Counted from the stretch's first letter, positions 9,768-20,255 are shown. The stretch is DNA of 64,000 bases from Kalaharituber pfeilii (GCA_015179045.1 WHUZ01000020.1:731061-795060), one strand, 5' to 3'. Notes: generated from the letters alone by a model not told the origin. A program made the numbers and translations.

Positions 9768-11594
9768 CTAATGCGGCAAAAGTCTTTGAATCGAATAACG
9801 AACCATTTTCCATAGATCAGCAATCTTACCATCAGTATCTAGCCACCAGAAGAGACAAACCAACATCCATGAAAAAACCAGTACCGCCGGAATCGCTGCA
9901 ACAGCTTCCAGCCTGAATGCTGCGACTTGTTGCGTGTGAACGATAAAGTCATCGGCACTGAAGAGAGATTTTCCGTCTTCGCTGCGAAGTACATTGTCTG
10001 TATTCCCAGGGAGAGTGACTGCACCTGATTCCATCCAGACGCCGTAATCAAGCAATGTACCTCTAAACAGATTCTTCGTCATGATGAATGTCGCTTGGAC
10101 TAGTCTTTCAATATCAGACTGCGCAGATGAAACGCCAACGTTCAGGTAGCCTAGGTTTTCCATTCGACGCACTGCATCCAAACACGTTGGTGCCAGTGTT
10201 TTCGCAAGAAGGTGTAATAGGGAGCTACCCATTCCATTTTTGCTCGATGACCAATCAAAATGCCATTCCAAAAGTGTCATTATACCTTTGGAAAGGTGCA
10301 GTTGTGGGATCCTGTTCTCACGGACATCGACAAAGGTTCCGTTCCATCCCCTATAACTCCAGGTCTGAGTCTCCCAGCATTGGAGCGGCGGTCGTCGAAA
10401 GTTAACTGTCGTAGAGTGGCCGCCGTCTTTGGGGTCGGTGAAATACCAAGGGTCCTTGCTCACGACATCTGTCTTTACGCCCCACATTTCTGGAACCATG
10501 ACGAACTGATATGCAGCCTCTTGCCTAAGTTGAATCCCTTCCCGCAAAGTAGGGCTATAAAATGCTGCCGTTGGAATCTTCTGCATCTCGTGCATCGTGT
10601 GGTTCCCCTCAACGTATTTGCTATCGTTAGGCCATAACCGCCAGGTCACATTGGCTGTCGTATTTGTGTAGTCGTTCGACGAATGCAGTATATCCCAATC
10701 GTACATAAACTGGCAAATTCCATCTATCGTCACAACCAGGTCTCCTGCGTATTGCAAGCCCATATCCCTGCCTTTCACCTTCATTGAATACTGCAACTTG
10801 TAATTACTCTCGTTATGCCTGTCGCTTGGAGGTAGTACATTGATGGCGGTATAATTGACAGCGTCCATGATCTCTTCTTTCGCATTTCCGCTATCAACCA
10901 AAGCAACCGCACGAGCGGCAGCTCCAGTCGCGATGTAGTAGAGAGTCCCGGATTCTTCCGCACTTAGGCTTCCTCTGTCGACAGATGAGTTAAAGTAGTA
11001 CACTGTATTTGGGTTTGCTGGAGCTGCTGTCCCTAGAACAAAACTATTCGGGAGGAAAATACCAGCCACTATACCTCCGACGAATACCCCGACTGCTAAA
11101 ATCAGGACGGCTATCGTAATAGCCAAGGTTAAAAATGGCGACGATTTCGATACTGAGGCAGGTTGGCCATTTCTTGAGTTATCTGCCTGATTGGCAGCAA
11201 TAACACCCGAACCTTGATTGTTCTGGGAAGACCGTTTAAAATAGCGTTTGCTGAAGACCTGGCGGCAATGCCTAACGATAAGAATTGAAACTTGCAAAGG
11301 CTCCGTGATTTTAAAACTCTGGAATACCTCCTCCAATTCCGGGTCTGAAAGATGCTGAAGGACCAGGGGTTTGATTAAAAGATAGATGATGATCCACCAG
11401 GCAGTAAATGTGGTTGTAACGAGAATGGCGTAGAGGGAGGTGAAGTAGATCTCTTGTGACCTAACCACAGCAATCGCATTCCTGTTCCCTCTGGGTAACG
11501 GCAGGACGAACGGTCTACCGGTAATGTATTGCGAAGGATAGATACCATAGGCATCGGGCGAACCTCCCCTCCAATCCAGTGTGAGGTTGCTCAT
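9768..11594 (-). CDS. large glycosylated membrane protein, 608 aa
   Basis: A single uninterrupted frame runs from the ATG at 11594 (CACAATGAGC) to TAG. Predicted membrane spans are at about residues 52-75 (SLYAILVTTTFTAWWIIIYL), 158-184 (TLAITIAVLILAVGVFVGGI) and 575-595 (AAIPAVLVFSWMLVCLFWWL). Between spans two and three lies a domain of about 390 residues with many N-glycosylation sequons (NSS, NYT, NES, NTT, NVT, NDS, NHT, NGT) and several cysteines, so it is probably extracellular or lumenal. The layout resembles the many lineage-specific multi-span fungal membrane proteins of unknown function. No transporter or enzyme motif was recognised. It looks intact. Confidence 0.7.
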   Translation of the reverse strand: MSNLTLDWRGGSPDAYGIYPSQYITGRPFVLPLPRGNRNAIAVVRSQEIYFTSLYAILVTTTFTAWWIIIYLLIKPLVLQHLSDPELEEVFQSFKITEPLQVSILIVRHCRQVFSKRYFKRSSQNNQGSGVIAANQADNSRNGQPASVSKSSPFLTLAITIAVLILAVGVFVGGIVAGIFLPNSFVLGTAAPANPNTVYYFNSSVDRGSLSAEESGTLYYIATGAAARAVALVDSGNAKEEIMDAVNYTAINVLPPSDRHNESNYKLQYSMKVKGRDMGLQYAGDLVVTIDGICQFMYDWDILHSSNDYTNTTANVTWRLWPNDSKYVEGNHTMHEMQKIPTAAFYSPTLREGIQLRQEAAYQFVMVPEMWGVKTDVVSKDPWYFTDPKDGGHSTTVNFRRPPLQCWETQTWSYRGWNGTFVDVRENRIPQLHLSKGIMTLLEWHFDWSSSKNGMGSSLLHLLAKTLAPTCLDAVRRMENLGYLNVGVSSAQSDIERLVQATFIMTKNLFRGTLLDYGVWMESGAVTLPGNTDNVLRSEDGKSLFSADDFIVHTQQVAAFRLEAVAAIPAVLVFSWMLVCLFWWLDTDGKIADLWKMVRYSIQRLLPH

Positions 11595-12379
11595 TGTGAT
11601 TGCGGGGCGCTTGTTACTCTACATATATGTTAGCATTGACACGTATTGGAAGAATGCTGTGAACATATATAGTTCGGATATACTGCACCTTGAATTTTCT
11701 GTGAACATAACCGTGAAGTAGTTTCGTGGGCTAGCAGCTTTAGCTGTTCTTTATAATCGGACATGAGTGTGCCATTAAATTGAGGCTCTGCGGCTTGTTT
11801 CAGCTAAAATTACAGAAACCTCGATCAGAGAAGTGTGCCCACCGGAACCATAGAATGCAAGCTAGAGATTCCTGTAAGTACTAGTACCATGAGAGATTTA
11901 CAGGAGAGCAGGCATTACTTTGTCGGACCTGTCGCTTAGGGTCACTCGGCTGCACTCTTCAATGGCTGCTCATTAGCAAACCAAGTCATAGCACTCTAGT
12001 TACTGGAGTAGGAAGATCCCGCAGAAAGTTGTGAACTATTAACTTGAACAGTTCCACAGTTGTTATTACCGTGAGCCGTATATCGATTATATCTCACAGT
12101 GATTTGCTCCTCAGCTAATAACGCAAGTTCACATGCCGACAGGGGTTCGGTACCTCAACATTCCTTTTTCTATCGGCCAGTTGTGACTACGCATGGGTTG
12201 GAATACGAGCTCTGAGACCACAAACTACAGTACTGTCTTTGGCGTCAATGGAACATACCGTTCAATGGGAGAGCTAAACCTATGTCGGCTGGAGAGACCG
12301 TAACAAGTCAGGGGTATGGATCTGTGCTATGCAGTCAGTGCGTCTACAGAAAAATACCAGTGGGTAGCTCCGGTGACAG
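11595..12379. other. upstream region of the membrane-protein gene, nothing else seen
   Basis: About 785 bp of mixed composition without a supported ORF. It presumably includes the promoter of the minus-strand gene at 9768-11594. Confidence 0.4.
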
Positions 12380-12389
12380 TAGAGTTTCG

Positions 12390-12390
<1 letters not shown>

Positions 12391-12423
<33 letters not shown>

Positions 12424-12448
12424 AATCATTACTGGCATGCCGCCTGAA
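12391..12448 (-). mobile_element. tail-1 mini-insertion, 11-bp TSD
   Basis: On the minus strand TTCAGGCGGCATGCCAGTAATGATT is followed by a T-tract and about 27 A. TAGAGTTTCGA is repeated at 12380-12390 and 12449-12459. Confidence 0.85.
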
Positions 12449-12676
12449 TAGAGTTTCGAATGCTGGATACCAGTGCCAGGAACTTGCTGCGCATCCAGCT
12501 GGCACTCAAGGCTTATCGGTCGGATGAACTGAAGAAAAAGCTGCTGAGAGTCAGTGTCAAAAGATAGTAGCCTGAGCTTGCAAGTGTGCAGTAGTAGATC
12601 CCTCTGACTCGTTGTCTGCATCTGAGCAATACCCCAGCCCCCTCCTGTATCTAGTCCAAATTTATCTTAGATTTTA

Positions 12677-12806
12677 GTCTGTCCCATTAAACGGTCCGTC
12701 CCGTTGAACGGACTGTCCCTCTGTCCCGTTGAACGGTCAGTCCCGTTGAACGGTCTGTCCCGTTGAACGGTCTGTCCCGTTGAACGGTCTGTTCCGTTGA
12801 GCGGTC
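12677..12806. repeat. minisatellite, about 20-bp unit
   Basis: Seven or so imperfect copies of a unit around TCTGTCCCGTTGAACGG. Copies differ by single substitutions (CCATTAAACGG, TTCCGTTGAGCGG) and one extra CCTCTG. Confidence 0.8.
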
Positions 12807-12827
12807 AAAGACAGTATGCCAGTGGTA

Positions 12828-13028
12828 CTGTGACCCGTGGAAAGTTTTGTGGATTAGGGAATATTGGGGTAAGTGTATCATGCAGGATTCAGAATGAGTC
12901 TGGATTTGTTAGGCAAAGACTCTCTTTTGCCAAATGTGGACCTACGATAAATGCAGGCTCGATCTGCATGATGCAGGTCGCACTTATCCCTATACTACCT
13001 GATCTCCAAGACTTTTTACCAGTCACTG
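12828..13028. mobile_element. TA-flanked MITE, 201 bp
   Basis: Left end CTGTGACCCGTGGAAAG; the inverse of the right end reads CAGTGACTGGTAAAAAG. TA flanks at 12826-12827 and 13029-13030. It shares termini and internal sequence (AATATTGGG, GTGTATCATGCA) with the 90-bp element at 35192-35281. Confidence 0.6.
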
Positions 13029-13234
13029 TACAATAGCGGTGGTCATCAATTATCTACAGTAAAGTAAATGGAACATTCATACATTTCATATCCCTGTACG
13101 TCTAGCCATATGTGGCCGGCAATTGATGACCGGTCCAAAATGCAAAAGAGCTAAGGCTTGTACTCTGTAACTGTAGTCTCATTCACCCCTACCCTGCATA
13201 TCAACACAACTACAGATTCACAATGCCTCGTATA

Positions 13235-14107
13235 CTGTAGTTCACCACTTTCCCGGACACCCCACTTTCCCGGACACATTTACCACCAAAACTGCGCAAC
13301 TTTCGCACTCAATATCTCAACAACCGTAACAGCATTTGTGAACACGCTTTGTATAGCTATTAGACAAAGTGTAATTCTTGCTATCTAGCACTTTTTCTTC
13401 ATCAAAAATTGTGGGTGCAAAGGGATTATGGCTTGTCGCATTTTTGTTGGAAGGCTTGGCATTTATTTGTATGGGATCTCCATACAAATGTCACCGCCCC
13501 GAATTCTGCATGCTACACATGCAATCAATTCATGAAAAAAAACTCAGACCCTCACATTCAATAGGATCACTCAGTTGGAAACTATGAGCAACGTAGTTAG
13601 GTAATACCTGTAGTGGTTGTGAAATCATTCACAATATTCATATTTCCCATAGAAACCATTTGTATGAGAAACACACCCAAAAGTAGATAGTTGTACACCA
13701 ACTCTACAATTCAACAAATGGAAGTAAACTAAATGCAGCACCTTACTATAACTCTTCAGATGATTCTGGACATATACTATCATAGCTATTGTAATTAGCG
13801 TTGAAGAGTAGGACTATATTCAAGTCTTATGAACGTTTTGTATGGAGATCCCATACAAATAAATGCCAAGCCTTCCAACAAAAATGCGACAAGCCATAAT
13901 CCCTTTGCACCCACAATTTTTGATGAAGAAAAAGTGCTAGATAGCAAGAATTACACTTTGTCTAATAGCTATACAAAGCGTGTTCACAAATGCTGTTACG
14001 GTTGTTGAGATATTGAGTGTGAAAGTTGCGCAGTTTTGGTGGTAAATGTGTCCGGGAAAGTGGGGTGTCCGGGAAAGTGGGGTGTCCGGGAAAGTGGTGA
14101 ACTACAG
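13235..14107. mobile_element. foldback TIR element, arms of about 260 bp
   Basis: The arms 13235-13490 and 13835-14107 are reverse complements and start CTGTAGTTCACCACTTTCCC, with TA flanks at 13233-13234 and 14108-14109. The 17-bp unit CCCCACTTTCCCGGACA is present once more in the right arm than in the left. The centre of about 340 bp is noncoding. The terminal sequence resembles pogo/Tc1-mariner ends of fungi. Confidence 0.8.
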
Positions 14108-14160
14108 TAAGCAAAAAAGCGTCAATACAGAAGAAAATAGATGCTGAAATCGATGTTTTG

Positions 14161-14421
14161 ATGACAACAATAGAGTATGATTTAGATTTGGAGTTTGACT
14201 CAGAGTACAGTTCAGAGGAAGAAGAGGAGGACTTAGAGGAGCTTCAGGAGCTAGTAGATAGGAGTGATCATATTACAGCTAATCGATATCTCAACCATGG
14301 CAAAAACTCTGCTAGAAGGCAAGACTTGAAAATTCAATCAAAATTGATTAATTAATGTCCAGATCCAGCATTTCTTGCTATTTTTCGGATGCAAAGAGCC
14401 TCCTTTTGGTGCGGTGCGGTG
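14161..14421 (+). pseudogene. possible transposase N-terminal remnant
   Basis: The frame from the ATG at 14161 encodes an acidic stretch (LEFDSEYSSEEEEEDLEEL) then SDHITANRYLNHG. After a TAA at 14353 it continues as DPAFLAIFRMQRASFW. The FRMxRxSFW block is typical of the start of PIF/Harbinger-type DDE transposases. Everything after it is missing. Its place inside the 13036-14648 TIR element fits a decayed transposase, although a TA duplication is not the usual Harbinger TSD. Confidence 0.35.
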
Positions 14422-14650
14422 TGGGGTTGCGTTGAGTGGGGGCGGTTCGTAGCAAATCTAAAGTAAAGTAAATGTTTTTCCAAAAGTAACGGGACTATTT
14501 CGTGCTGTAGATTTTTCAGAAATGTAGTGTGATAGTGTACCTTACCTTACATTTCAGGGCGGAACATAGCCAATGGGCATTGTTGCTAAGGCGCGAAAAA
14601 TGTACAAATGTTCCATTTACTTTACTGTAGATAATTGATGACCACCGCTA

Positions 14651-15108
14651 ATGTAACTGACCAACGAATGAATACAGTGCCTAGCATACCACTCCAATGA
14701 TTTCTTGAACCAGCGACTAGTTTTCTCTGACATGTACTTTCAGTACTTCTTAGCCAACAAAAATGCTGGCACTCCGTATGTGAGTACTCTACTTGCCCAA
14801 TCCCTGCCATCTCCGCTATTTGCTAAGCAATCGGAGAACTAGCTCTGTACACGATCAATAATTGTTCAGGAACAACAAGTCTCTGGTGCGTTAAAAAATA
14901 AATGAGCTCTAGTGGAAAGTTCCGTAGCGGTAGTAAAGAGACTGAAAGTTGATTTTGACAATGATGACACTTGTCAATAGCTAAAAACCCTATTTAGAAT
15001 GATTGTCTGCGTCAATCGCTAGGATGAGCTGGAAGTCGACATTCGAAACTAGAATTCTCAAGATTCATTTCCAGACAAATCTGTCACTGGCAGTGCAATG
15101 CAATTTAC
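14651..15108. other. intergenic, nothing recognised
   Basis: No supported ORF. It is flanked by the TIR element and a LINE fragment. Confidence 0.4.
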
Positions 15109-15119
15109 CCTATTAGGAC

Positions 15120-15650
15120 TTTTTTTTTTTTTTTTAATATCATTACTCACGTGCCGCCCTATGGCTATGGCGAGGTTCAAGTACATGAATTGTGAACAAA
15201 GAAAAGGTAAAAGGAAAATATATGAGACTCAGCTCCACCTCCAGAAAATCAGAATGCGCCTACCCCCGAATCCCTTGCCCAATCCAAAATCTCTATCAGT
15301 GTGTCCTTGTCCTTGTCGCTGTCGGGTCTGCATAGTCCGTCCATCCCCCTCGGGCATTTCCGTCTGCACGCTCTGCACTGCGTTAGTACGTGTACGGGGT
15401 CTCGTAGTCTTCGCCACACCACCGGCATTCTGGGCCGTCGGTGGTGCCCGTTTTATATTTCCAGTGTCGCAGTCCTTTGCCTCCAATGATGCCGGCCAGG
15501 GTGGCGACTCTGTACCCGAGTCGCTGCAGTGGTCTGTATGACAGGTCCAGTCTGTTCCTTTCTGTGGCTCTCCTGGCTTTGACTTCCTGTCTCCACCCGG
15601 GTTCTGTGATGACTTCGTTCTATATTGTAGTTTTGTTCCGACCTTGGCGG
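15120..15650 (-). mobile_element. 5'-truncated clade-1 LINE fragment
   Basis: Poly(T) and tail-1 lie at 15120-15175. The near-TSD is CCTATTAGGAC (15109-15119) and CCTATCAGGAC (15651-15661). The minus strand encodes a decayed ORF2 C-terminus (AAKVGTKLQY; RPLQRLGYRVATLAG; GPECRWCGEDYE) with frameshifts. Confidence 0.85.
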
Positions 15651-15955
15651 CCTATCAGGACATGTGAAGTCCTCGGGATTAAGGTCCTAAGTAGAATAAG
15701 TGACCGCTCATCTTGAGTAATAGCTTTGTGGTTTTCGCATCCCATGCCAAAGTGTGCTTTTCTTTTATTGTCTTCTGTTTTCATTGTGAGTGGGTCGCGA
15801 CACGGTTTCACCTCCACTTAACTCATCCCAGCCTTTCAAGATTTCCACCCTGTCGGGCTTGTAGTTCAACGTAGTCTACTATATCGAAGTACTTAGGTGA
15901 GTGCACGTGAGTACACTGGCACTACATAGCTGGGCGTATTTTCTGAGTGGACCTC

Positions 15956-16169
15956 TGTAACGGATGTGGTAAACGCAGAGAGTTACCGTCCGCCAGGCCA
16001 AAAAGACACTTGACCAGCGATACTCGCTAGTCCTCTGCGTAGCTCATATAGCACATTTCGCGACTGCGACGCCGGCGCCCGGCTGTCGCATATCGCCTAC
16101 GTCGCATATGTGCATATTGCGTGCGCAACCACCGACCGCCCGCCCTACGGTTGCGGTGAATCCGTAACA
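15956..16169. mobile_element. solo LTR, 214 bp, 5-bp TSD
   Basis: Begins TGTAACGGATGTGG and ends GAATCCGTAACA, with ACCTC duplicated at 15951-15955 and 16170-16174. No internal retrotransposon sequence adjoins, so it is a solo LTR left by recombination. A RIPped relative lies at 18970-19168. Confidence 0.85.
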
Positions 16170-16174
16170 ACCTC

Positions 16175-16596
16175 CTTGTGGTCGGTAGTGATCAATAAGA
16201 ACATGAAATTATTATACTTCTATTATGTATTTAGTTAATTATTTCTGAAATTCTTGTAGAGATTCTTTCGAAGCATTTCGTGAGAAGCTGTTCAAGTACA
16301 CCTTGCATGTTGATGGGGAAATGCTGTCACCATCTAATTCTGAAAAGGTCTCTGTGTCGCCCTAAAGTAGAGCGAACATGGTACAAGTGCGGCGCAACAG
16401 CTCTACCTCTACTTTCTGTAAGCATTTCGTGCATATGCTTGTCTCCGAGCATTGAGGGTTTAGGCTCACAGCCTTGCGATAGGGAAACAGTGGTACGAAT
16501 AAGTTCAATTTCACAGGTATGGCAGGCATTCCTCTATAGCATGAGAGGTGGTAATGTCAGGTTAGTATACAGGCGTAGCTAGTTGCTTTCAACATC
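16175..16596. other. spacer, possibly outer part of the long inverted repeat
   Basis: No supported ORF. The right end (about 16510-16596) shows patchy similarity to the reverse complement of 20255-20330. Confidence 0.3.
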
Positions 16597-16784
16597 ATGA
16601 GATACAAAACCTCTCGGGACAGGCACTTTCTGCTGGTGTAAGAGGACAGATAGTATAGATCACTACCGCCTGTGAGAGACCGGGAGAGTGAGAGCTGGCG
16701 GAACGAACGTACAACTGATAGTGCGAGCGGGTGCGAGAGAAGATTGCTTGATTGATTGATGATTACTAGCTAACGCTCCGTAAC

Positions 16785-18110
16785 CATAGGGATGTCACCA
16801 CGGAGCTGGCGGCAGGCGTACACAGGGATGGTGAGGGCGGTGGCGATGTGGGGGATTGAGATCGGGTGGAGGGGCCAGAAGGAGTGGAGGAAGGAGATGG
16901 AGCGATTACAGCTGCAAGTTTTGAAGAGAGCAGCTGGAGGGGGAGAGGTGCCGGGGTGGAAGGGGTGAATGCGGTTTGCGGAGTGGAAGACGTGGAGACG
17001 GTCCTGGATGGCGCACAAGCGAGAGCGATCGTTCGGGAGGTGGAGGCGCCGTCAGAGCTGGCGGAGCTTTGCACGGGCGACTTCGGAGGGAGTGAGGAGA
17101 GAGAGGAGGAGGCGAGAAACTGGAGAGACTGGGGGCTGCAGTGGACGGCGGTCGAGAATGATGGGTATGAAGCAGTGCTGGACCGCTGGCAAGGTCAGTG
17201 GGCGAGGTTCTCGGAGGAGGGGGAGGAGATCTCGTGGGGAGGGGGGTGTGAGAAGGTGGAGGTGGAGACCGCGGTGAGGCTGGGAAGAAAGAAGGGGGGA
17301 AGGGAGGAGTGGGAGACCTCGGTTGAGGAAGCCGGAAGAGGGAGGGCGGTCCTGTTCTCGGATGGTAGCAAGGTCGAGGACAGCAAGGTGGGGGCGGGGG
17401 TGTGGGGGAGATCAGCGGTGGTGGCGGAGGTAGTAGGGAGAACGGCGACGGTTTTTGACGGGGAGGTGAGGGGGGTGAGAAGGGCGCTGGAGAGTGTACC
17501 GGAGGAGGTACCGGTCCTGGTTTGCTTAGATTCTGAAGCTGCTGTCATGGCGATTCAGAAGGCAGGCAAGGAGGGAAAGGGAAAGACCGAGGATGTGAGA
17601 AGGGTGGTGAACGCGGTAGCGAGGAGGAAGAAGAAGGGAGGAGATGCGAAATTGATGTGGGTCAAGGCTCACATCGGAATCGCAGGAAATGAGAAGGCGG
17701 ATGAGTGGGCGAAGAAGGGGACGGTGATGCAGGGGAAGGAGGTGGTCACCGGAAGTGGGGTGCGCCAGAGGGTGAAGGCGTGGAGGAAGGAGAAGAGAGA
17801 AGTGGAGGGCTTTGGAGGAGGAAAGGTCATGGAGTGGAATAGGATGGCAGTATCCAATTTCACTGCCTTGCGCCTGGAGAGAGGGAGGTGTGCAGTGTGG
17901 TTGAAGAGGATAGGGGCGGCTGAGTCGGATAAGTGCAGGTGCGGGGAGGTGCAAACCGGGGAGCATCTCGCTTTCCGATGCAGAAACCAGAAGACCCGTC
18001 CAGAAGGCTTTGAGAGGTGGGGCGACATGGAAAAGAATTGGAAGAGAAAGGCGGAGAATGGGGAGGAGTATGACGTTTTGGAGAATTTCTTCGCTGGGGT
18101 CAAGTTCTAG
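16785..18110 (+). pseudogene. clade-2 LINE ORF2 C-terminus with RNase H
   Basis: The 5' part reads YTGMVRAVAMWGIEIGWRGQ in one frame (from 16791). A frameshift near 16925-16980 then moves into the frame that stays open to 18110. That frame holds RNase H with its four acidic residues (FSDGSKVED, FDGEVRGV, VCLDSEAAV, GNEKADEWAK) and a C-terminal KCRCGEVQTGEHLAFRC knuckle. It lacks RT through 5' truncation. Its residues differ strongly from the 3472-5685 LINE, so this is a separate clade. Confidence 0.8.
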
Positions 18111-18269
18111 AAGGTAGGAGAATGCGGGGTCAGGTTCTAGAAGCTAGGAGAGCGGGGGCGACGGCGCGTGGGGGCCATGTACGTAGAGAGTTAGTTTAGC
18201 CTGTCTCCGGGCTATGAGGGCTTGCCCAGGGACCCTGCCATGGCCAAGTGCTACAAGCGGGGTTATGTG

Positions 18270-18301
<32 letters not shown>
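16785..18301 (+). mobile_element. 5'-truncated clade-2 LINE, 10-bp TSD
   Basis: GCTCCGTAAC at 16775-16784 and 18302-18311. The 3' end is tail-2 (GGGACCCTGCCATGGCC...GGGGTTATGTGATT) plus about 28 A. It encodes the end of ORF2 and is inserted within a solo LTR. Confidence 0.9.
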
Positions 18302-18304
<3 letters not shown>

Positions 18305-18525
18305 CCGTAACTATACAAATATATAACCCATACATCCCATCACGTGCCACCGCATGCCAAGCTTCCCTCTCTTATGCGCACATCCTCATTATGTCAGCGT
18401 CCCCACACTGGTATGCACACTGGCCGCTTTTCCCACTTATGATCGCCTGGTCTCAGACTAGGCCTCAGTTTGAGTTCGAGCTGGCCATGGAATTGCCCCA
18501 AGATACCGGTAGCCTCCGCTTGTCT

Positions 18526-18578
18526 TTTTTTTTTTTTTTATATCATTAATCGCGTGCTGCCCTATGGGCTATGGCGAT
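18526..18578 (-). mobile_element. tail-1 mini-insertion with proven empty site
   Basis: On the minus strand TCGCCATAGCCC...GATATA plus 14-15 A. TCCGCTTGTCT is repeated at 18515-18525 and 18579-18589. The right arm of the inverted repeat (about 20110) has one TCCGCTTGTCT and no insert. Confidence 0.92.
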
Positions 18579-18969
18579 TCCGCTTGTCTGAGAGTACTTT
18601 CACTTGATCTGCCAGCCAGTAGTACGGCAATGCATAGGTAGGAAAGGGCAGAAAGATTTTTTGCGCAGGAATGAGGCTTGCAATATCCATGCATATATTT
18701 TCTTATACTAGTCAAATACCTACTAGTAGGGACTGATTGATCATCTCTATTTCTTTAGCCGTAGTAATTGTTTTATTACATACTTATCCATTTGCATTTT
18801 CACAACAGACATATTAGAATATAAGCTAACAACTACATATACTCTATACTATATGCAAGGACCATAGGGCAGAAAGGTATTATATCGGGAGGTATGTACA
18901 ACAGCAGGTAGGAGTGGTAGTATATGAATGACAGTGAGTATGAATATCAGCAGGTGGTAAGAGTGATAG

Positions 18970-19168
18970 TGTAATAGAGGTGGTAAATGTAGAGAGTTAT
19001 TATCCACCAGGCACCAAAAAGATACTTAATTAGCGATGCTTACTAGTCTATTGTGTAGCTCATATAGTACTCATTTATACGACTGCAACGCTATTAGCTA
19101 TTATATATTGCTCATGTCATGTTTGCATCCACCAGCCACCCGTCTATAGTTGCGGTGAGCCCCTAACA
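18970..19168. mobile_element. solo LTR, RIP-decayed copy, 5-bp TSD
   Basis: TGTAATAGAGGTGG...GTGAGCCCCTAACA with GATAG at 18965-18969 and 19169-19173. It is homologous to the LTR at 15956-16169; most differences are C-to-T or G-to-A. Part of a third copy (GATACTAGTTGGC...) follows the tail at 19432-19500. Confidence 0.75.
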
Positions 19169-19361
19169 GATAGCAGGTACTAGTGGTATATAGCAAGTAT
19201 AAGTAACAGTTTGTATAAATGATAGCAGACTTGGAGTAACAGCTGGTATAAATAATAGCAATAATATCAACACTATTATAGAAGTTGCAGTACTATCATC
19301 TGGAGGAGTTGTAATCTGTTATTCTGTTATTTATTTTTCTGTTCCCTTCTTACTTATATCC

Positions 19362-19431
19362 TATGTATCTAGAATCTCGCTATAGCCCATAGGGCAGCAT
19401 GTGAGTAATGATATTAAAAAAAAAAAAAAAA
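19362..19431 (+). mobile_element. tail-1 LINE 3' end, plus strand
   Basis: CTCGCTATAGCCCATAGGGC...GTGAGTAATGATATT and about 17 A. It joins a fragment of the solo-LTR family directly at its 3' side. No clear TSD. Confidence 0.65.
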
Positions 19432-20035
19432 AGATACTAGTTGGCTAGCAATGTCCGCTAGTTCTCTGCACAATTTATAACTACGACCATCATATATGAC
19501 TATCCTATTGCATACATGTACTCAGTACATCTTTGGCTACGTACTGCTCTTATATAAGTATTGTGCGCTCCCCTCAGCACTTGCACTGAGTGAGCCTTAA
19601 TATCTAATATATATTTGTAAACTCTGTTTAGTAATGTGCTAAGTGGGCCTACCTTCAAGGTCACAGTTATAGTAGGTAGAGTATCAGTGAGCATTGCATA
19701 CATAAGATATACAAGTATAATAGCAATAAGTATCCCAATTAGTAACTCTATATTTACTACTCTATTGTTTTCATACTCAGATAGCAACTCTATAACTTCA
19801 TTACGCAGTTCACAATTATAGCAAAGAGTAATATCAGGATAATCTCGCAAAAATATAAGATTAGCCAAAAAAAATATGCAGTATTAGAATTTATAACTTA
19901 AACAAGTAATTTTCAAAAATAGCTAAGTAATGCCTGCAGATGGCTTGAAACTAGAGTACAGACTATGTCCTGGTGATTATTACTTATTTCTACTTGTTTA
20001 GAGTTAGGAAAAATATATGAGTATTGTAGGTGCAA

Positions 20036-20255
20036 CCATTACAAAAAAATCTTTCTACCCTATGCGTTGCCATACTACTGGCAGATCAAGTGAAAGCACT
20101 CTCAGACAAGCGGAGGCTACCGGTATCTTGGAGCAATTCCATGGCCAGCTCAGACTCAAGCTGAGGCCCAGGCTGAGATCAGGCAATCATAAGTAGAGAA
20201 AACGGCCAGTGTGTATACAGGCAGAAAGTGCCTGTCCCAAGAGGTTTTGCATAAG
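20036..20255. repeat. long inverted repeat, right arm (empty sites)
   Basis: Reverse complement of 16597-16636 plus 18408-18665, with about 10-15% differences. It lacks the LTR and the tail-1 insert found in the left arm. The space between arms holds only the RIPped LTR and tail fragments, so if this was one transposon its core has been lost. Confidence 0.7.

Larger units (their letters stand above)
13036..14648. mobile_element. TIR transposon remnant with 42-bp perfect TIRs
   Basis: Perfect 42-bp inverted ends (13036-13077 and 14607-14648, starting GCGGTGGTCATCAATTATC) are flanked by TA (13034-13035, 14649-14650). The element holds a nested foldback element (13235-14107) and a short transposase-like ORF (14161-14421). 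Confidence 0.75.
16637..18407. mobile_element. solo LTR-like element (second family), split by a LINE
   Basis: TGTAAGAGGACAGATAG...CCCCACA, about 244 bp once the LINE at 16785-18301 and one TSD copy are removed. CTGG lies on both sides (16633-16636, 18408-18411). The empty site in the right arm of the inverted repeat (about 20215) confirms it as an insertion. A second copy is at 38479-38705. Confidence 0.7.
16597..18665. repeat. long inverted repeat, left arm (interrupted)
   Basis: 16597-16636 plus 18408-18665 form one arm, e.g. CAAAACCTCTCGGGACAGGC, then TAGCCTCCGCTTGTCT and TTTCACTTGATCTGCCAG. Its reverse complement lies at 20036-20255. This arm carries a solo LTR (16637-18407) and a tail-1 insertion (18526-18578); the other arm has neither. 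Confidence 0.75.

Noticed and set aside
19500..19868. 122-aa minus-strand ORF with a hydrophobic segment
   Set aside because: It has no ATG (the frame opens at TTG) and lies in AT-rich RIPped repeat DNA; the hydrophobicity follows from base composition.
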